NCBI GenBank assembly: GCA_003279585.1
Contig: QCHH01000016.1
Location: 1 to 32,369 of the forward strand
Length of the DNA: 32,369 nt
Direction: 5' to 3'
Source: Prochlorococcus sp. AG-402-A08
GTDB lineage: Bacteria; Cyanobacteriota; Cyanobacteriia; PCC-6307; Cyanobiaceae
The position numbers and the translations under genes were made by a program. Below, in pieces: positions 9,017 through 17,637 of the stretch. Below the pieces are notes generated by a model. That model worked only from the letters and a program-made list of their open reading frames with translations. It made no database searches and was not told the origin of the DNA. Position 1 is the first letter of the stretch. Every line of letters begins with the position of its first letter.

Positions 9017-9798
9017 CAATCGAATCATATGACCATACTTTCTTAATGGCTGAATTGATTTCGAAAATATGTGAGAAAAATAATGTTCCATGGATATTTA
9101 AATCTTGCTATGACAAAGACTGCCGTTCGGCACCAGAGAGTTTTCATGGTATTGGATTAGAAAAAGGACTAGAAATTTTAAACAGGATAAGAAAGGAATT
9201 TAACGTCCCAGTCGTTGCAGATTTTTCTGACGCAACTTGGGCTAAGAAAACTGGTGAAGTATGTGACTTAATACAAGTGCCAGCTTATTTATGTCGTCAA
9301 TCCTCAATCTTACGAGCTGCAGCAAGCACTGGAAGGCCAGTTCATTTAAAAAAAGGACAATTCATGAGTCCATGGAATATGAAAAACTCAATTAGAAAAT
9401 TAGAATCTTTTGGTTGTAATCAAATACTAATAACAGATAGAGGAACATTTTTTGGATACAACCATTTGGTTAATGACATGACTTGTTTTCCAATAATGAA
9501 GAAAACTGGTTATCCTGTATGTTTTGATGCCACCCATTCTATCCAGCACCCTACATCTATGGGCAATATATCTGGAGGGCAAAGAGAATATATTCCTTAT
9601 CTAGTAAGATCAGCTGTAGCATGTGGAATAAATGCACTTTTTATGGAAGTTCACAATAATCCTAGCCAAGCTTTTTCTGATCCAAATACAGTATTAGATA
9701 TAAAATATTTGGATCAGATCCTAAATCAAGCGAAGGAGATTCATGAGCTTAGACTAGAGCAATTAAAAATTTATGGAGAAGATAATGTCCATACTTAA
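8917..9798 (+). CDS. kdsA: 3-deoxy-D-manno-octulosonate 8-phosphate synthase (metal-dependent class)
   Basis: KdsA condenses phosphoenolpyruvate with arabinose-5-phosphate to give Kdo-8-phosphate. The 293-residue product has the expected motifs: GGPCAIES with Cys33, VPAYLCRQ (121-128), LKKGQFMSPWN (144-154), ITDRGTFFGYN (172-182), DATHS with His207, FMEVH with Glu244 and SDPNT with Asp255. Cys/His/Glu/Asp is the ligand set of metal-dependent enzymes; the metal-free class has Asn in place of the Cys. The substrate-binding motif usually written KANRSS reads KDCRSA (67-72), and the usual TDVHE is ADFSD (101-105), so the sugar substrate may differ. I start at ATG 8917, because a TTG immediately upstream adds only one residue and the 1591 remnant also begins at this ATG. 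The next gene overlaps its end. Confidence 0.88.
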   Translation: MSKTQKDIVIGGGDVSSVVIGNSNALAFIGGPCAIESYDHTFLMAELISKICEKNNVPWIFKSCYDKDCRSAPESFHGIGLEKGLEILNRIRKEFNVPVVADFSDATWAKKTGEVCDLIQVPAYLCRQSSILRAAASTGRPVHLKKGQFMSPWNMKNSIRKLESFGCNQILITDRGTFFGYNHLVNDMTCFPIMKKTGYPVCFDATHSIQHPTSMGNISGGQREYIPYLVRSAVACGINALFMEVHNNPSQAFSDPNTVLDIKYLDQILNQAKEIHELRLEQLKIYGEDNVHT

Positions 9799-10222
9799 AA
9801 ATAATATTTTAGTAAAAGATGTCATGCTTCAAGTAGGTAATTTTCCTATAGTCCGACCTAGCAATTTAATTATAGAAACAATAGAAGAAATGAATAAATT
9901 TGGAATAGGTATTGCTTGTGTAGTTAATGAAGAAATGATCCTAAAGGCAGTTTTTTGTGATGGAGATATAAGAAGAACTATTATAAGTAATCAAAAATCA
10001 ATCTCAGAGTTTTTTATTGATGATGTCTTAGACCATAGTGTGTTAACTTTTAAATCAGTGAAAGAAGATACAACTTTATTTGATGCAATAAAGTTAATGG
10101 GAACAATAAAAGTTTGGGATCTTCCTATCGTTGATTCAAATTCAGTAATAAAAGGCCTACTTCATCTTCATCCTGCAATTTTATATTTATTAGAATCATC
10201 ATTGAAAAATAAGTTATCTTAA
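9785..10222 (+). CDS. Stand-alone CBS-domain pair, resembling the C-terminal half of arabinose-5-phosphate isomerase
   Basis: The 145-residue protein is made only of two CBS domains. The first runs from VKDVML..GNFPIV through GIACVV to FCDGDIRR, the second from FKSVKEDTTLFDAI to WDLPIVDSNSVIKGLLHLHPAI. This pattern strongly resembles the CBS half of KdsD/KpsF/GutQ, the isomerase that makes the arabinose-5-phosphate used by KdsA, but the N-terminal SIS catalytic domain is absent. It may regulate KdsA or a separate isomerase by sensing a nucleotide or sugar. I choose ATG 9785, preceded by GGAG at suitable spacing; an ATG at 9773 would add four residues. It overlaps the end of kdsA by 14 bases and kdsB follows after 8 bases, so the three are probably translated from one mRNA. 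Confidence 0.8.
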   Translation: MSILKNNILVKDVMLQVGNFPIVRPSNLIIETIEEMNKFGIGIACVVNEEMILKAVFCDGDIRRTIISNQKSISEFFIDDVLDHSVLTFKSVKEDTTLFDAIKLMGTIKVWDLPIVDSNSVIKGLLHLHPAILYLLESSLKNKLS

Positions 10223-10230
10223 TAAATAAA

Positions 10231-11001
10231 ATGAGAATAGTAGCTATAATTCCAGCAAGATTAGCATCCTCAAGATTAAATAGAAAATTACTAATAAAAA
10301 TAAATGGTCTTGAAATTATTGAACATGTTAGAAGAAGAGCAATAATATCAAATGCATTTGAAGCTGTACATGTAGCTACTGGTGACGAAGAAATAGCTGA
10401 CGTTATAAAAGATAATAAAGGTAGTGTAATTCGGACTAAGAAATCCCATGAGAATGGCACTTCACGTGTTGCTGAAGCGATAAAAAGTATCGATGCTACT
10501 CATGTTGTTCTAATTCAAGGGGATGAACCATTAATATTACCCAATGATTTAAAAAAGATGGTAAAATATATTAAAAGATTTCCAGGATATGATACTCTTA
10601 ATGCAATTGCAAAAATAGATAAAGAATCAATTCTAGACGATAATTCTGAAGTTAAATGTGCAATAAATGAAAAAGGTAGAGTTATTTATTGCTTTAGGCG
10701 TTCTCCCTCACATTGTCATATGAATGAGCAGTTTAAATACATTAGAAAGATGCTTGGATTAATAAGTTATAAAAGAGAAACTCTTAATTTGATTGAAAAT
10801 GCAAAGGAATCTACCATACAAAAACTAGAGTCTATTGAACAGCTTTGGTTGATCTCTAATAACTATGATATATACGGAGTTGATATTGAATCTTGTTTAC
10901 CATCAGTAAACACATCAAATGATATTGCTAGAGTATTAAAATACATAGATGACAATCCAGAACAACAAAAAATTATAAAAGAAATAAAAAACTTAGATTA
11001 G
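10231..11001 (+). CDS. kdsB: CMP-Kdo synthetase (3-deoxy-manno-octulosonate cytidylyltransferase)
   Basis: KdsB activates Kdo with CTP to CMP-Kdo, the donor for transfer into lipopolysaccharide or capsule. The 256-residue protein begins with the nucleotide-binding motif IIPARLASSRL (6-16), then HVATGDEEI, the GTSR segment (76-79; usually GTDR) and the cytidylyltransferase box IQGDEP (95-100) with Asp98. Length fits the family (about 250). It is last in the cluster kdsA - CBS - kdsB, 8 bases behind the CBS gene. The Asp-to-Ser change in GTDR and loss of the usual proline-glycine after SRL are mild deviations that could mark a related 3-deoxy-ulosonic acid as substrate. Related CMP-sugar synthetases such as NeuA are less similar. 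Confidence 0.88.
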   Translation: MRIVAIIPARLASSRLNRKLLIKINGLEIIEHVRRRAIISNAFEAVHVATGDEEIADVIKDNKGSVIRTKKSHENGTSRVAEAIKSIDATHVVLIQGDEPLILPNDLKKMVKYIKRFPGYDTLNAIAKIDKESILDDNSEVKCAINEKGRVIYCFRRSPSHCHMNEQFKYIRKMLGLISYKRETLNLIENAKESTIQKLESIEQLWLISNNYDIYGVDIESCLPSVNTSNDIARVLKYIDDNPEQQKIIKEIKNLD

Positions 11002-11350
11002 TTTACCTAATATTCAAAATGAATTATTTATATAATTTATCCGATTCATATTCTATTAAAACGATTCTGTAAGTATTATTATTTAATCTCTATAGAATAG
11101 TTATAATAAATTTTAATAAATTACATTCACATTATAACTGTCATCTAAAATTGAATATAATTATGATATATCAGTTTAATAAATATCTAAAATAAATAAG
11201 AATAAAAATTGAAAGAAGGAAACCTAGAGATTATAAATTCTTTTACTCTTATTCAAATCATTTTGACATGAATAATGACAAAAAAAGTAAGTTAGCCTAA
11301 AAGATAAATTAAAGATATCTACTATAATTTTGATAATAATTTTTTTTAAT
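11002..11350. other. Intergenic, 349 bases
   Basis: This is very AT-rich DNA between the convergent kdsB and oxygenase genes. I see no gene, RNA or strong terminator hairpin. A TTGACA near 11264 has no gene downstream on its strand. Confidence 0.5.
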
Positions 11351-12241
11351 TTAAGTAATCATCATAGTAGGGAACAAAAAATTTATATTAATGGATAATC
11401 TAGGACCAAAATCATTTTGATCATATTCAAAAGAATGCCAACTGGTATCTGATCTAAAAAATAGTAGTGTATATTGATTTTGGAATTTAGTACGAATCGG
11501 ATAATATTTTTTTCTAAATTCTTTTAACTTTTCTCCAGATAAATGTTGATTTGCTGTTGCAATATCTTGCACATAAGCTCTATTACTATTAAGTGGTTTA
11601 GGCTTCCAAAAAGTCGTACCTAATGCGCTATTACTTTCTTCTTGATTTGTTGGAAGATAAATCATAAATGATGCAATTTTTTTAGATATATCTGTATGGG
11701 GGGCTATAAACCCGCCATGATCTATCCTTGAAATATTAAAAGATGGATAGTAGGGGATAAATTTTTCAGAGAGAATAAGCGATTTTAATTGTTCTTTATT
11801 GAAACAACTCTTTTTTTGCCAGTGATTAAATCCTTGATTTTTACCAATTCCAGAATTAGGTTGTATTTTATATTTTTGGTTAGCAAGATCCTCTATAAAA
11901 GTATGTTTATTTGATTTATTCAGAATATCATGATATTCTAAATGATCGATAATATTAGTATTACTTTGATATAAAAGATTTCCAATAAATTCGATAAATT
12001 TAAAATCATCAAAAATATTCATAAGACGTTGAAAAGAATCAGATTCGAATAGAGCTTGGTCTAATTGATTATTAGAGCTTTCTATATAATATTTTTTTCC
12101 GTAAGTAGGGGTATATTTATCTTTTTTTATTTTATTAATTAATTTCCTAAAAATTTCTATCTCTTTCAATGAAATTAAGTTTTCAAAACCCCAAAGGGGA
12201 TCTTGTGAATCTAGTAATTTATTGACTTTTACTTCAGTCAT
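11351..12241 (-). CDS. Fe(II)/2-oxoglutarate-dependent oxygenase (prolyl-hydroxylase-like)
   Basis: The C-terminal half of this 296-residue protein carries the double-stranded beta-helix signature: HGGFIAPHTD gives His182 and Asp184, FMIYLP follows, then LLFFRSDTSWHSFE with distal His269, and GPRLSININF with Arg281 for 2-oxoglutarate. The N-terminal half (1-160) matches nothing I can name and may bind the substrate. Enzymes of this type hydroxylate sugars, amino acids or peptides. It lies convergent to kdsB, and its 3' end is 349 bases away. It is unrelated in sequence to the PhyH-type oxygenase at 4737. A role in hydroxylating an island sugar, for example a Kdo-type acid, is only a contextual guess. 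Confidence 0.68.
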   Translation of the reverse strand: MTEVKVNKLLDSQDPLWGFENLISLKEIEIFRKLINKIKKDKYTPTYGKKYYIESSNNQLDQALFESDSFQRLMNIFDDFKFIEFIGNLLYQSNTNIIDHLEYHDILNKSNKHTFIEDLANQKYKIQPNSGIGKNQGFNHWQKKSCFNKEQLKSLILSEKFIPYYPSFNISRIDHGGFIAPHTDISKKIASFMIYLPTNQEESNSALGTTFWKPKPLNSNRAYVQDIATANQHLSGEKLKEFRKKYYPIRTKFQNQYTLLFFRSDTSWHSFEYDQNDFGPRLSININFLFPTMMIT

Positions 12242-12966
12242 ATTGAATGATAACTAATTAATTCATATCCTATTATTGATCTCAAAAGGTCCGCTTAAAC
12301 ATAAATCTTATATATTTAAAAGATTGATATACTTGATTTACCCTAATATATAGATCTAGTTTAGCCTTTTCGAAACTACTCTTACTCTCTACATATCCTT
12401 ATGGTGAAAAGGAACGTCGAAGTGATCTAAAATGTATAGTAATGATTATTCTCCTCATTCAATAGGGTTTAGATAGATAGCAGGAAGGAATATCCCTAGA
12501 ACAGATTTCCTTTATTGCCTGAATTCTTACAAGACCATAAACAAATCACCTGAATAAATTAGAAGTAATTGAGTAGTTACAAGTTTCTTCTTCCTTACTA
12601 ACTTTTTAGATAAATTTTTAGGCTTTTAGTTCTTAAATTGTCTAAAAGCATCCTTGCTATCCCTCACACCTTTATTTCAGCTAAAAACAAAACCCTCTTA
12701 TGTGTCGCAACAAGTCTTATTTCCTAGCTAGGATAGAGGAATTAGAATATATATATTTTAGAAATACCTAAGATATTAATTCATAGGCGCTAAATAAAGT
12801 CCCTCTGAATTAGGTTTTATTAAGCCTAATCCAAGTAAAAAAGTAATGGAGCTAGATAGTTTAAAATCAATATATCTTTTACGTTAGACAATAAAAAATG
12901 GAGAAATCCAGTAAGAAAGATCAGAAAAAAAATCAAGCGTAAGCATTATTCAGGATAGGATGATAA
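12242..12966. other. Intergenic, 725 bases
   Basis: This lies between divergent genes (oxygenase leftward, glf rightward), so it should hold both promoters. No open frame or RNA is recognisable. Confidence 0.5.
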
Positions 12967-14001
12967 ATGATGCCAAATATTGCTAGGAAAAGAATTTTAA
13001 TAGTTGGTGCTGGGATTTCGGGGGCAACTATTGCTAGGGCGCTGGCAGATAATGGCTATGAGATTCACTTAATTGAAAAGAAAAACCATATTGCTGGCCA
13101 TTGTTATGATTTTATCGATAGAAATGGGATTAGAATTCACAAATATGGGCCTCATCTTTTTCATACATCAAAAAAAGATGTAATAAATTGGTTAAGTAGA
13201 TTTACAGAATGGGTTGATTATAAACATCATGTGGTTTCAAAGCTAAGTAATGGAGATCTTGTCCCATTTCCACCTAATATTGAAACCCTAAAAAAAGTCA
13301 AGGAAGAAGATTTGATAAATATATTTTATCGTCCTTATACTGAAAAAATGTGGGGTATTAAACTAGAAGAAATCAACCCAGGGATTCTAAATAGAGTTCC
13401 AATAAGAAAAGATTCTGAAAATAGTTATTTTCCAAAAGACACTTTTCAAAAGCTTCCAAAAGAAGGATATACTTCTTTAATAGCTGAAATGCTTAATCAT
13501 GAGAATATAAAAGTAAGAATTAATTTTGAATATGAAAAAAAAATGAGTGATTTATATTTTCATACATTTAACTCAATGCCTATAGATGAGTTTTTTAATT
13601 ATAAATTTGGTCATCTACCATATAGATCTATAAAATTTCATCATAAAGTAGAAAAAACAACTAAAATTTCAGAACATCCTGTAATAAACTTTACCGACAG
13701 TAAATCACCTTATACTCGACAAACAGAATGGAAAATCTTACCAAATAATCAGACAATTAATAATATAACGGTCATCACTAAAGAGGAGCCTTGTGATTAT
13801 AAAGAAAATAATAAGGAAAGGTATTACCCTGTAAATGATAGGAAAGGGTTGAATCAAAAACTATATCAAAGATATGCTAAATTAGTCCCTAAGAACATTA
13901 CTTTTATAGGTAGATGTGGACTATATATATATATAAATATGGACGAGGCAGTTGCTTCAGCACTTTTAAAAGCTAAATCATTTATGAAAAACGTTACCTA
14001 A
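12967..14001 (+). CDS. glf: UDP-galactopyranose mutase
   Basis: Glf interconverts UDP-galactopyranose and UDP-galactofuranose, the donor for galactofuranose in surface glycans, using reduced FAD. The 344-residue protein has the FAD-binding start ILIVGAGISGATIARALA (10-27), the EKKNHIAGHCYD segment, YGPHLFHTS (60-68), FYRPYTEKMWG and, near the C-terminus, GRCGLYIYINMDEAVASAL, all family hallmarks. It is slightly shorter than the usual 360-390 residues. An ATGATG start is used; either ATG is possible. The next gene starts two bases after its stop, indicating an operon and suggesting that the neighbour uses the UDP-galactofuranose. A run of TA repeats near 13923 lies inside the LYIYIN codons. 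Confidence 0.92.
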   Translation: MMPNIARKRILIVGAGISGATIARALADNGYEIHLIEKKNHIAGHCYDFIDRNGIRIHKYGPHLFHTSKKDVINWLSRFTEWVDYKHHVVSKLSNGDLVPFPPNIETLKKVKEEDLINIFYRPYTEKMWGIKLEEINPGILNRVPIRKDSENSYFPKDTFQKLPKEGYTSLIAEMLNHENIKVRINFEYEKKMSDLYFHTFNSMPIDEFFNYKFGHLPYRSIKFHHKVEKTTKISEHPVINFTDSKSPYTRQTEWKILPNNQTINNITVITKEEPCDYKENNKERYYPVNDRKGLNQKLYQRYAKLVPKNITFIGRCGLYIYINMDEAVASALLKAKSFMKNVT

Positions 14002-14003
14002 GT

Positions 14004-14963
14004 ATGAAATATATCATCTTTTGTCCCGACTCTTACACAGGAGGTCCTTTTGCCCTCCTACAATTAAACAATGCAATTAATTCCCTTGGAGAAACTAGCG
14101 AGATAGTTTTTGCCAATTTAGTTTCAGGAGAAACATATAACCCGGACAATCAAACTCTTGAAATAAAATATAAGAGTATGCCCAATTTAAATATTGATGG
14201 TTTACCATATAATTTATGTCATAAATACAACAAAAATGATATTACTATTGTTCCAGAAATTTTTCATGAAATAATTATTAAATTAGCTAAAGCAGGATTT
14301 AAAAATCGAATATTTTGGTGGCTTAGTTGGGACAATGGTCCAATTAGTTATCTAAACAAATTTGAATATGAATATCACCTGAAAAATTCAACACATATTT
14401 TTCAATCAAGATATGCACAGAAAGAGGCTGAAAGATTTGGATATGAAGGTTCTATCGTCTCTGATTATACTTTTTTTGACAAAACAAAAATAAATAGGAA
14501 ATATGAAAAAACAATTGATATTTGTTACTTTCCTAGAAAAGCCGTAGGTACAGAGAAAATAATTAATCAATTAAAAACTAAATTTATAGTAAAAGAAATT
14601 GATGGACTTATGCATAATCAAGTTATACAAATACTGATGAAATCAAATTTCTTTATTGACTTTGGTCCTCTTCCTGGGAAAGACCGTATACCTAGAGAGG
14701 CTGTATTATATGACTGTATACCAATATTAAGAAACATTGGTGCAGCGAGATATTTAGAGGATTTTAATATTTCTAAATACCTCAAGTTAGACTTAAATAC
14801 ATTTACTAATCCTCAGGTTTTATACGAGATGTTATCAAAACTTGATAATAATAGAGAATTGATCCTAAGAGAACTAATTAACTTTAAAAATATTATTATT
14901 AATGAGCACAAGGTATTTGATTTACAAGTAAAAGAAAGACTTATAAAACCATATAGAAAGTAA
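14004..14963 (+). CDS. Putative GT-B-type glycosyltransferase, possibly galactofuranosyltransferase
   Basis: The 319-residue protein begins MKYIIFCPDSYTGGPFALLQL, like the N-terminal Rossmann strand and acceptor loop of GT-B enzymes. A later segment FIDFGPLPGKDRIPREAVLYDCIPIL (about 218-243) resembles the GT1/GT4 donor-binding region, in which an acidic or proline-rich loop and an E-A pair hold the nucleotide sugar. I recognise no exact family. It starts two bases after the stop of glf and is therefore almost certainly translated with it, so a transferase using UDP-galactofuranose is a reasonable inference from position rather than sequence. It could instead be a methyltransferase-free relative of capsule transferases with another donor. 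Confidence 0.55.
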   Translation: MKYIIFCPDSYTGGPFALLQLNNAINSLGETSEIVFANLVSGETYNPDNQTLEIKYKSMPNLNIDGLPYNLCHKYNKNDITIVPEIFHEIIIKLAKAGFKNRIFWWLSWDNGPISYLNKFEYEYHLKNSTHIFQSRYAQKEAERFGYEGSIVSDYTFFDKTKINRKYEKTIDICYFPRKAVGTEKIINQLKTKFIVKEIDGLMHNQVIQILMKSNFFIDFGPLPGKDRIPREAVLYDCIPILRNIGAARYLEDFNISKYLKLDLNTFTNPQVLYEMLSKLDNNRELILRELINFKNIIINEHKVFDLQVKERLIKPYRK

Positions 14964-15000
14964 AATAAGAAAATACAGATCAATAAAAAAATAAATATCT

Positions 15001-15040
15001 TCTTTTAATTAAAAAATTTTTGATTTATATAATTAAAAGA
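15001..15040. terminator. Possible bidirectional terminator
   Basis: An 11-base perfect inverted repeat (TCTTTTAATTA at 15001-15011, TAATTAAAAGA at 15030-15040) lies between two convergent genes ending at 14963 and 15150. The stem is AT-rich and the loop is 18 bases, so it is weak, but its position is right for ending both transcripts. Confidence 0.35.
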
Positions 15041-15149
15041 AATAGATAAACATATCTCAAAAGCTATCTTTAAAAAATTATTGGAATAAAATATACGAAT
15101 TTTTCTCTTTTTAATCTCTAATAATTTTTTATTTAATATATTAGTTTCA

Positions 15150-17204
15150 TTACGCAAATAAATTAATAAATTCTTTTTCTAAGTTCCTTGTAAATAATTC
15201 TGAGTCAAAATAAGGTGAAATAAGTTGGAGTTCCTTAAGATCACATTTTATTGACTTATATTTTTTCTTGTTAGTTGCAAGTTCATACGCAACTTTTTTA
15301 TAATCTTCAACATTTGTAGTTATTAATTCTTTCAAACCCATGGAATTCAAAATACTTGAAGATATTCTTGCAATCATACTTTTGCCAGCAAGAGTAAGAA
15401 CAGGCAGATTACATTTTAACGCTAAAAAGGTCATTGCTCCTGAATTCTGATTAAAGGTATCAAGAAATAAATCAGCGCATTCTTGTCTAGACATGTGCAT
15501 GTCTAGGGGAACTCTGGGAGCGAATATTATTCTTGAACTTGAGACCCCTCTCTTTTCCGCCTGCGCAAGTAGGTTTACCTTTGCAAGATCATTTGATTGG
15601 TAAAGCCATAAAACACTATCTTTAACTTCATGGAGTAATTTCATCCAAATATCAAATTCTTTTGGCATTATTTTATAAGTATTTCCAAAATTACAAAATA
15701 TAAATCCATGCTTAGGCAGACCAAGTTCTTCTCTAGAAAACTCTTTATCTGATTTCTTAATAGTGTCGTCATTACAATGGACACAATTAGGCAAATTGAT
15801 TATCCTTTCACTGTAAAACTTATGAGAATTACTTGGTATAATTTGCTTATCTGCCAATAAATAGTCAATACAATCTGAGCCAGTAGAACCCAAAAATTCT
15901 AAAAATGAAATCTGAATAGGAGCTACTCTATATGAAAAAATCCTCATTCGACAATCAGCTGAATATCCAGTTAAATCTATTGCGATATCAATCATGTCTT
16001 TTCTTACTTGTTCAGAAGCAGCAGCATCGCTTAAATCACCTAAATTAATAAATTTATAAACACTTCTTTTTATTCTCGAAGTATAGATATCTTCCTCTAT
16101 ATTTCTTAAAGAATAAGCATATATTTCAAATTTATTTTTATCATGCAATTCAAAAACTCTTGATAATAAAATCATAGAAGGATGTTCAAGAAATCTTGCA
16201 GAAAAATATCCAATACGAATTTTAGACTTATTTATCGAATTTCTTTTTATAGGTTTTTCATTGAAATTTTTCCTTACTCTGTAATTACTCTTATAAAACT
16301 TTTCTGCTCTATTGAGATGCTTCACTGGATCATCTTCAAATGGCATTATTGTCAAAGGACATATTGAAGATCCTTTTATCCCAAGATCCTTTAACCAAAA
16401 GGAATATTTTCGTATGGATTCCCAGTCACAAATGTATGAAGCGCTTCTTAATAATTCTGATTTAGCAGTAGAAAGATTATTATCTAAACCAATTGCAATT
16501 TCAAATGAATTAATTGCCTCTTTAAATCCAATCCCATCTTTATTTAATTTTCCTTCAATCATATATAGTAAGCCTAAATTCATATGAGCTAATGCTTGCA
16601 TTGGATTTAAATCAATTGCCTTATATATATTAATCTTGGCTTCATTAATATCTCCTAGAGATATTAAAATTCTACCTAAGTTTGAATATGCCAATGATGA
16701 TTTTTTATCAATTTTTATAGCATATTCCGTATATTTCTTCGCTTGCTTATGTTCTCCAATTGATTCAAGAATGCTTCCTAAGTTTATATAATTATTTGCA
16801 TTTAATGGATCAAGTTTTATAGCATTTCTTGTCATTAGTTCTGCTTCTCTAAAATCCCCAATGTTTTGTAGAATGCTTCCAAGGTTCGCATATGCTTGTG
16901 GACTCTGAGGGAAATTTAAAATTGATTTTTTATATAAAGAAATTGCTTTACCTATCTTTCCATTTTGTTTACAAATAACTCCATAATTGGAATATAAATT
17001 TGGATCTTTTATACCAATTTCAATTATACTTTGATACAATTCTTCTGCTTTTTTAATATCTCCTTTGGAATGATAATCAAAAGCCTTTGATAATATCTCA
17101 AGATCATATTTTTCTTTATCTAAATTACTATTTTTTTTATTAATAGGATCTATCCGAAAAGACTGATCTTTTTTCCTATCTTTATTATCTGAAAATTCTT
17201 TCAA
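15150..17204 (-). CDS. TPR / GT41 (OGT-like) glycosyltransferase
   Basis: The 684-residue protein has about six TPR repeats (36-250), a linker with WLKDLGIKGSS (270-280), and a GT41 domain like that of O-GlcNAc transferase (about 328-684). Key matches are IGYFSARFLEHP, whose His341 corresponds to the conserved OGT His498, PIQISFLEFLGSTGSDCIDYLLAD, and FCNFGNTYKIMP, whose Lys511 matches catalytic Lys842. ARISSSILNSMGLKELI also matches. The donor-binding GHTT motif of OGT is replaced by SGAMT (588-592), which is unusual and could mean a different donor or reduced activity. The N-terminus lacks the V-P-F leader of its relatives but keeps the AFDYHSKGDIKKAEELY first repeat. It probably glycosylates proteins or surface glycans in the cytoplasm. 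Its linker matches the truncated gene at 31395. Confidence 0.85.
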   Translation of the reverse strand: MKEFSDNKDRKKDQSFRIDPINKKNSNLDKEKYDLEILSKAFDYHSKGDIKKAEELYQSIIEIGIKDPNLYSNYGVICKQNGKIGKAISLYKKSILNFPQSPQAYANLGSILQNIGDFREAELMTRNAIKLDPLNANNYINLGSILESIGEHKQAKKYTEYAIKIDKKSSLAYSNLGRILISLGDINEAKINIYKAIDLNPMQALAHMNLGLLYMIEGKLNKDGIGFKEAINSFEIAIGLDNNLSTAKSELLRSASYICDWESIRKYSFWLKDLGIKGSSICPLTIMPFEDDPVKHLNRAEKFYKSNYRVRKNFNEKPIKRNSINKSKIRIGYFSARFLEHPSMILLSRVFELHDKNKFEIYAYSLRNIEEDIYTSRIKRSVYKFINLGDLSDAAASEQVRKDMIDIAIDLTGYSADCRMRIFSYRVAPIQISFLEFLGSTGSDCIDYLLADKQIIPSNSHKFYSERIINLPNCVHCNDDTIKKSDKEFSREELGLPKHGFIFCNFGNTYKIMPKEFDIWMKLLHEVKDSVLWLYQSNDLAKVNLLAQAEKRGVSSSRIIFAPRVPLDMHMSRQECADLFLDTFNQNSGAMTFLALKCNLPVLTLAGKSMIARISSSILNSMGLKELITTNVEDYKKVAYELATNKKKYKSIKCDLKELQLISPYFDSELFTRNLEKEFINLFA

Positions 17205-17637
17205 GTTTTTTAGAGGTGAATTTAAAAGGTATTCTCTTTTAGAGAAATCGCTTTAATTTTAATACTACCCTACTTACAAGAAACCGAGCATGTTCCATAA
17301 GTTTTTAGTTCTATATACTTTAAGAAGGAAATATTAAAAATCTTAAATATTCTAGTAAATGATTCCAGCTCGATTATTCAAACTTACCTATAAATTAATT
17401 TGGAAGACTAATGCCAATAACGTTATTACATCTTATTGGTAAAGAATCTCAAATACAAACTAAGGAATTGGACTCCAATTCAAATCATGAAGGAAGAGTG
17501 TTAATGGTTAATTTGTACCAATTTATTAAAGTAATAAAGTAATTCTGAAAACATAGAGCCCAAATCGGTTTGAGAGGGGAAATCTAATCTGCTAAGAATT
17601 TAAAGAAATTGAGAATTGGCAAAATATATTTTTAAAG
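17205..17637. other. Intergenic, 433 bases
   Basis: No gene is visible. It contains the left member of the imperfect direct repeat at 17481-17550 and should include the promoter region of the TPR/GT41 gene. Confidence 0.5.
17481..17550 (+). repeat. Imperfect direct repeat, left copy
   Basis: It shares about 60-70 bases with 18672-18740, including AAATCA/AATCC, GAAGGAAGAG, GGTAATT or GGTTAATT, and AAAGTAAT followed by CTGAAAA. The two copies sit on either side of the methyltransferase gene. Confidence 0.5.

Noticed and set aside
10125-10460. 111-codon open frame on the minus strand
   Set aside because: It lies opposite the CBS gene and kdsB, both of which are clear; it is a shadow.
13922-13936. 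TA repeat in glf as a phase-variation tract
   Set aside because: It encodes conserved residues of the enzyme in frame and is short; AT-rich codon use explains it.
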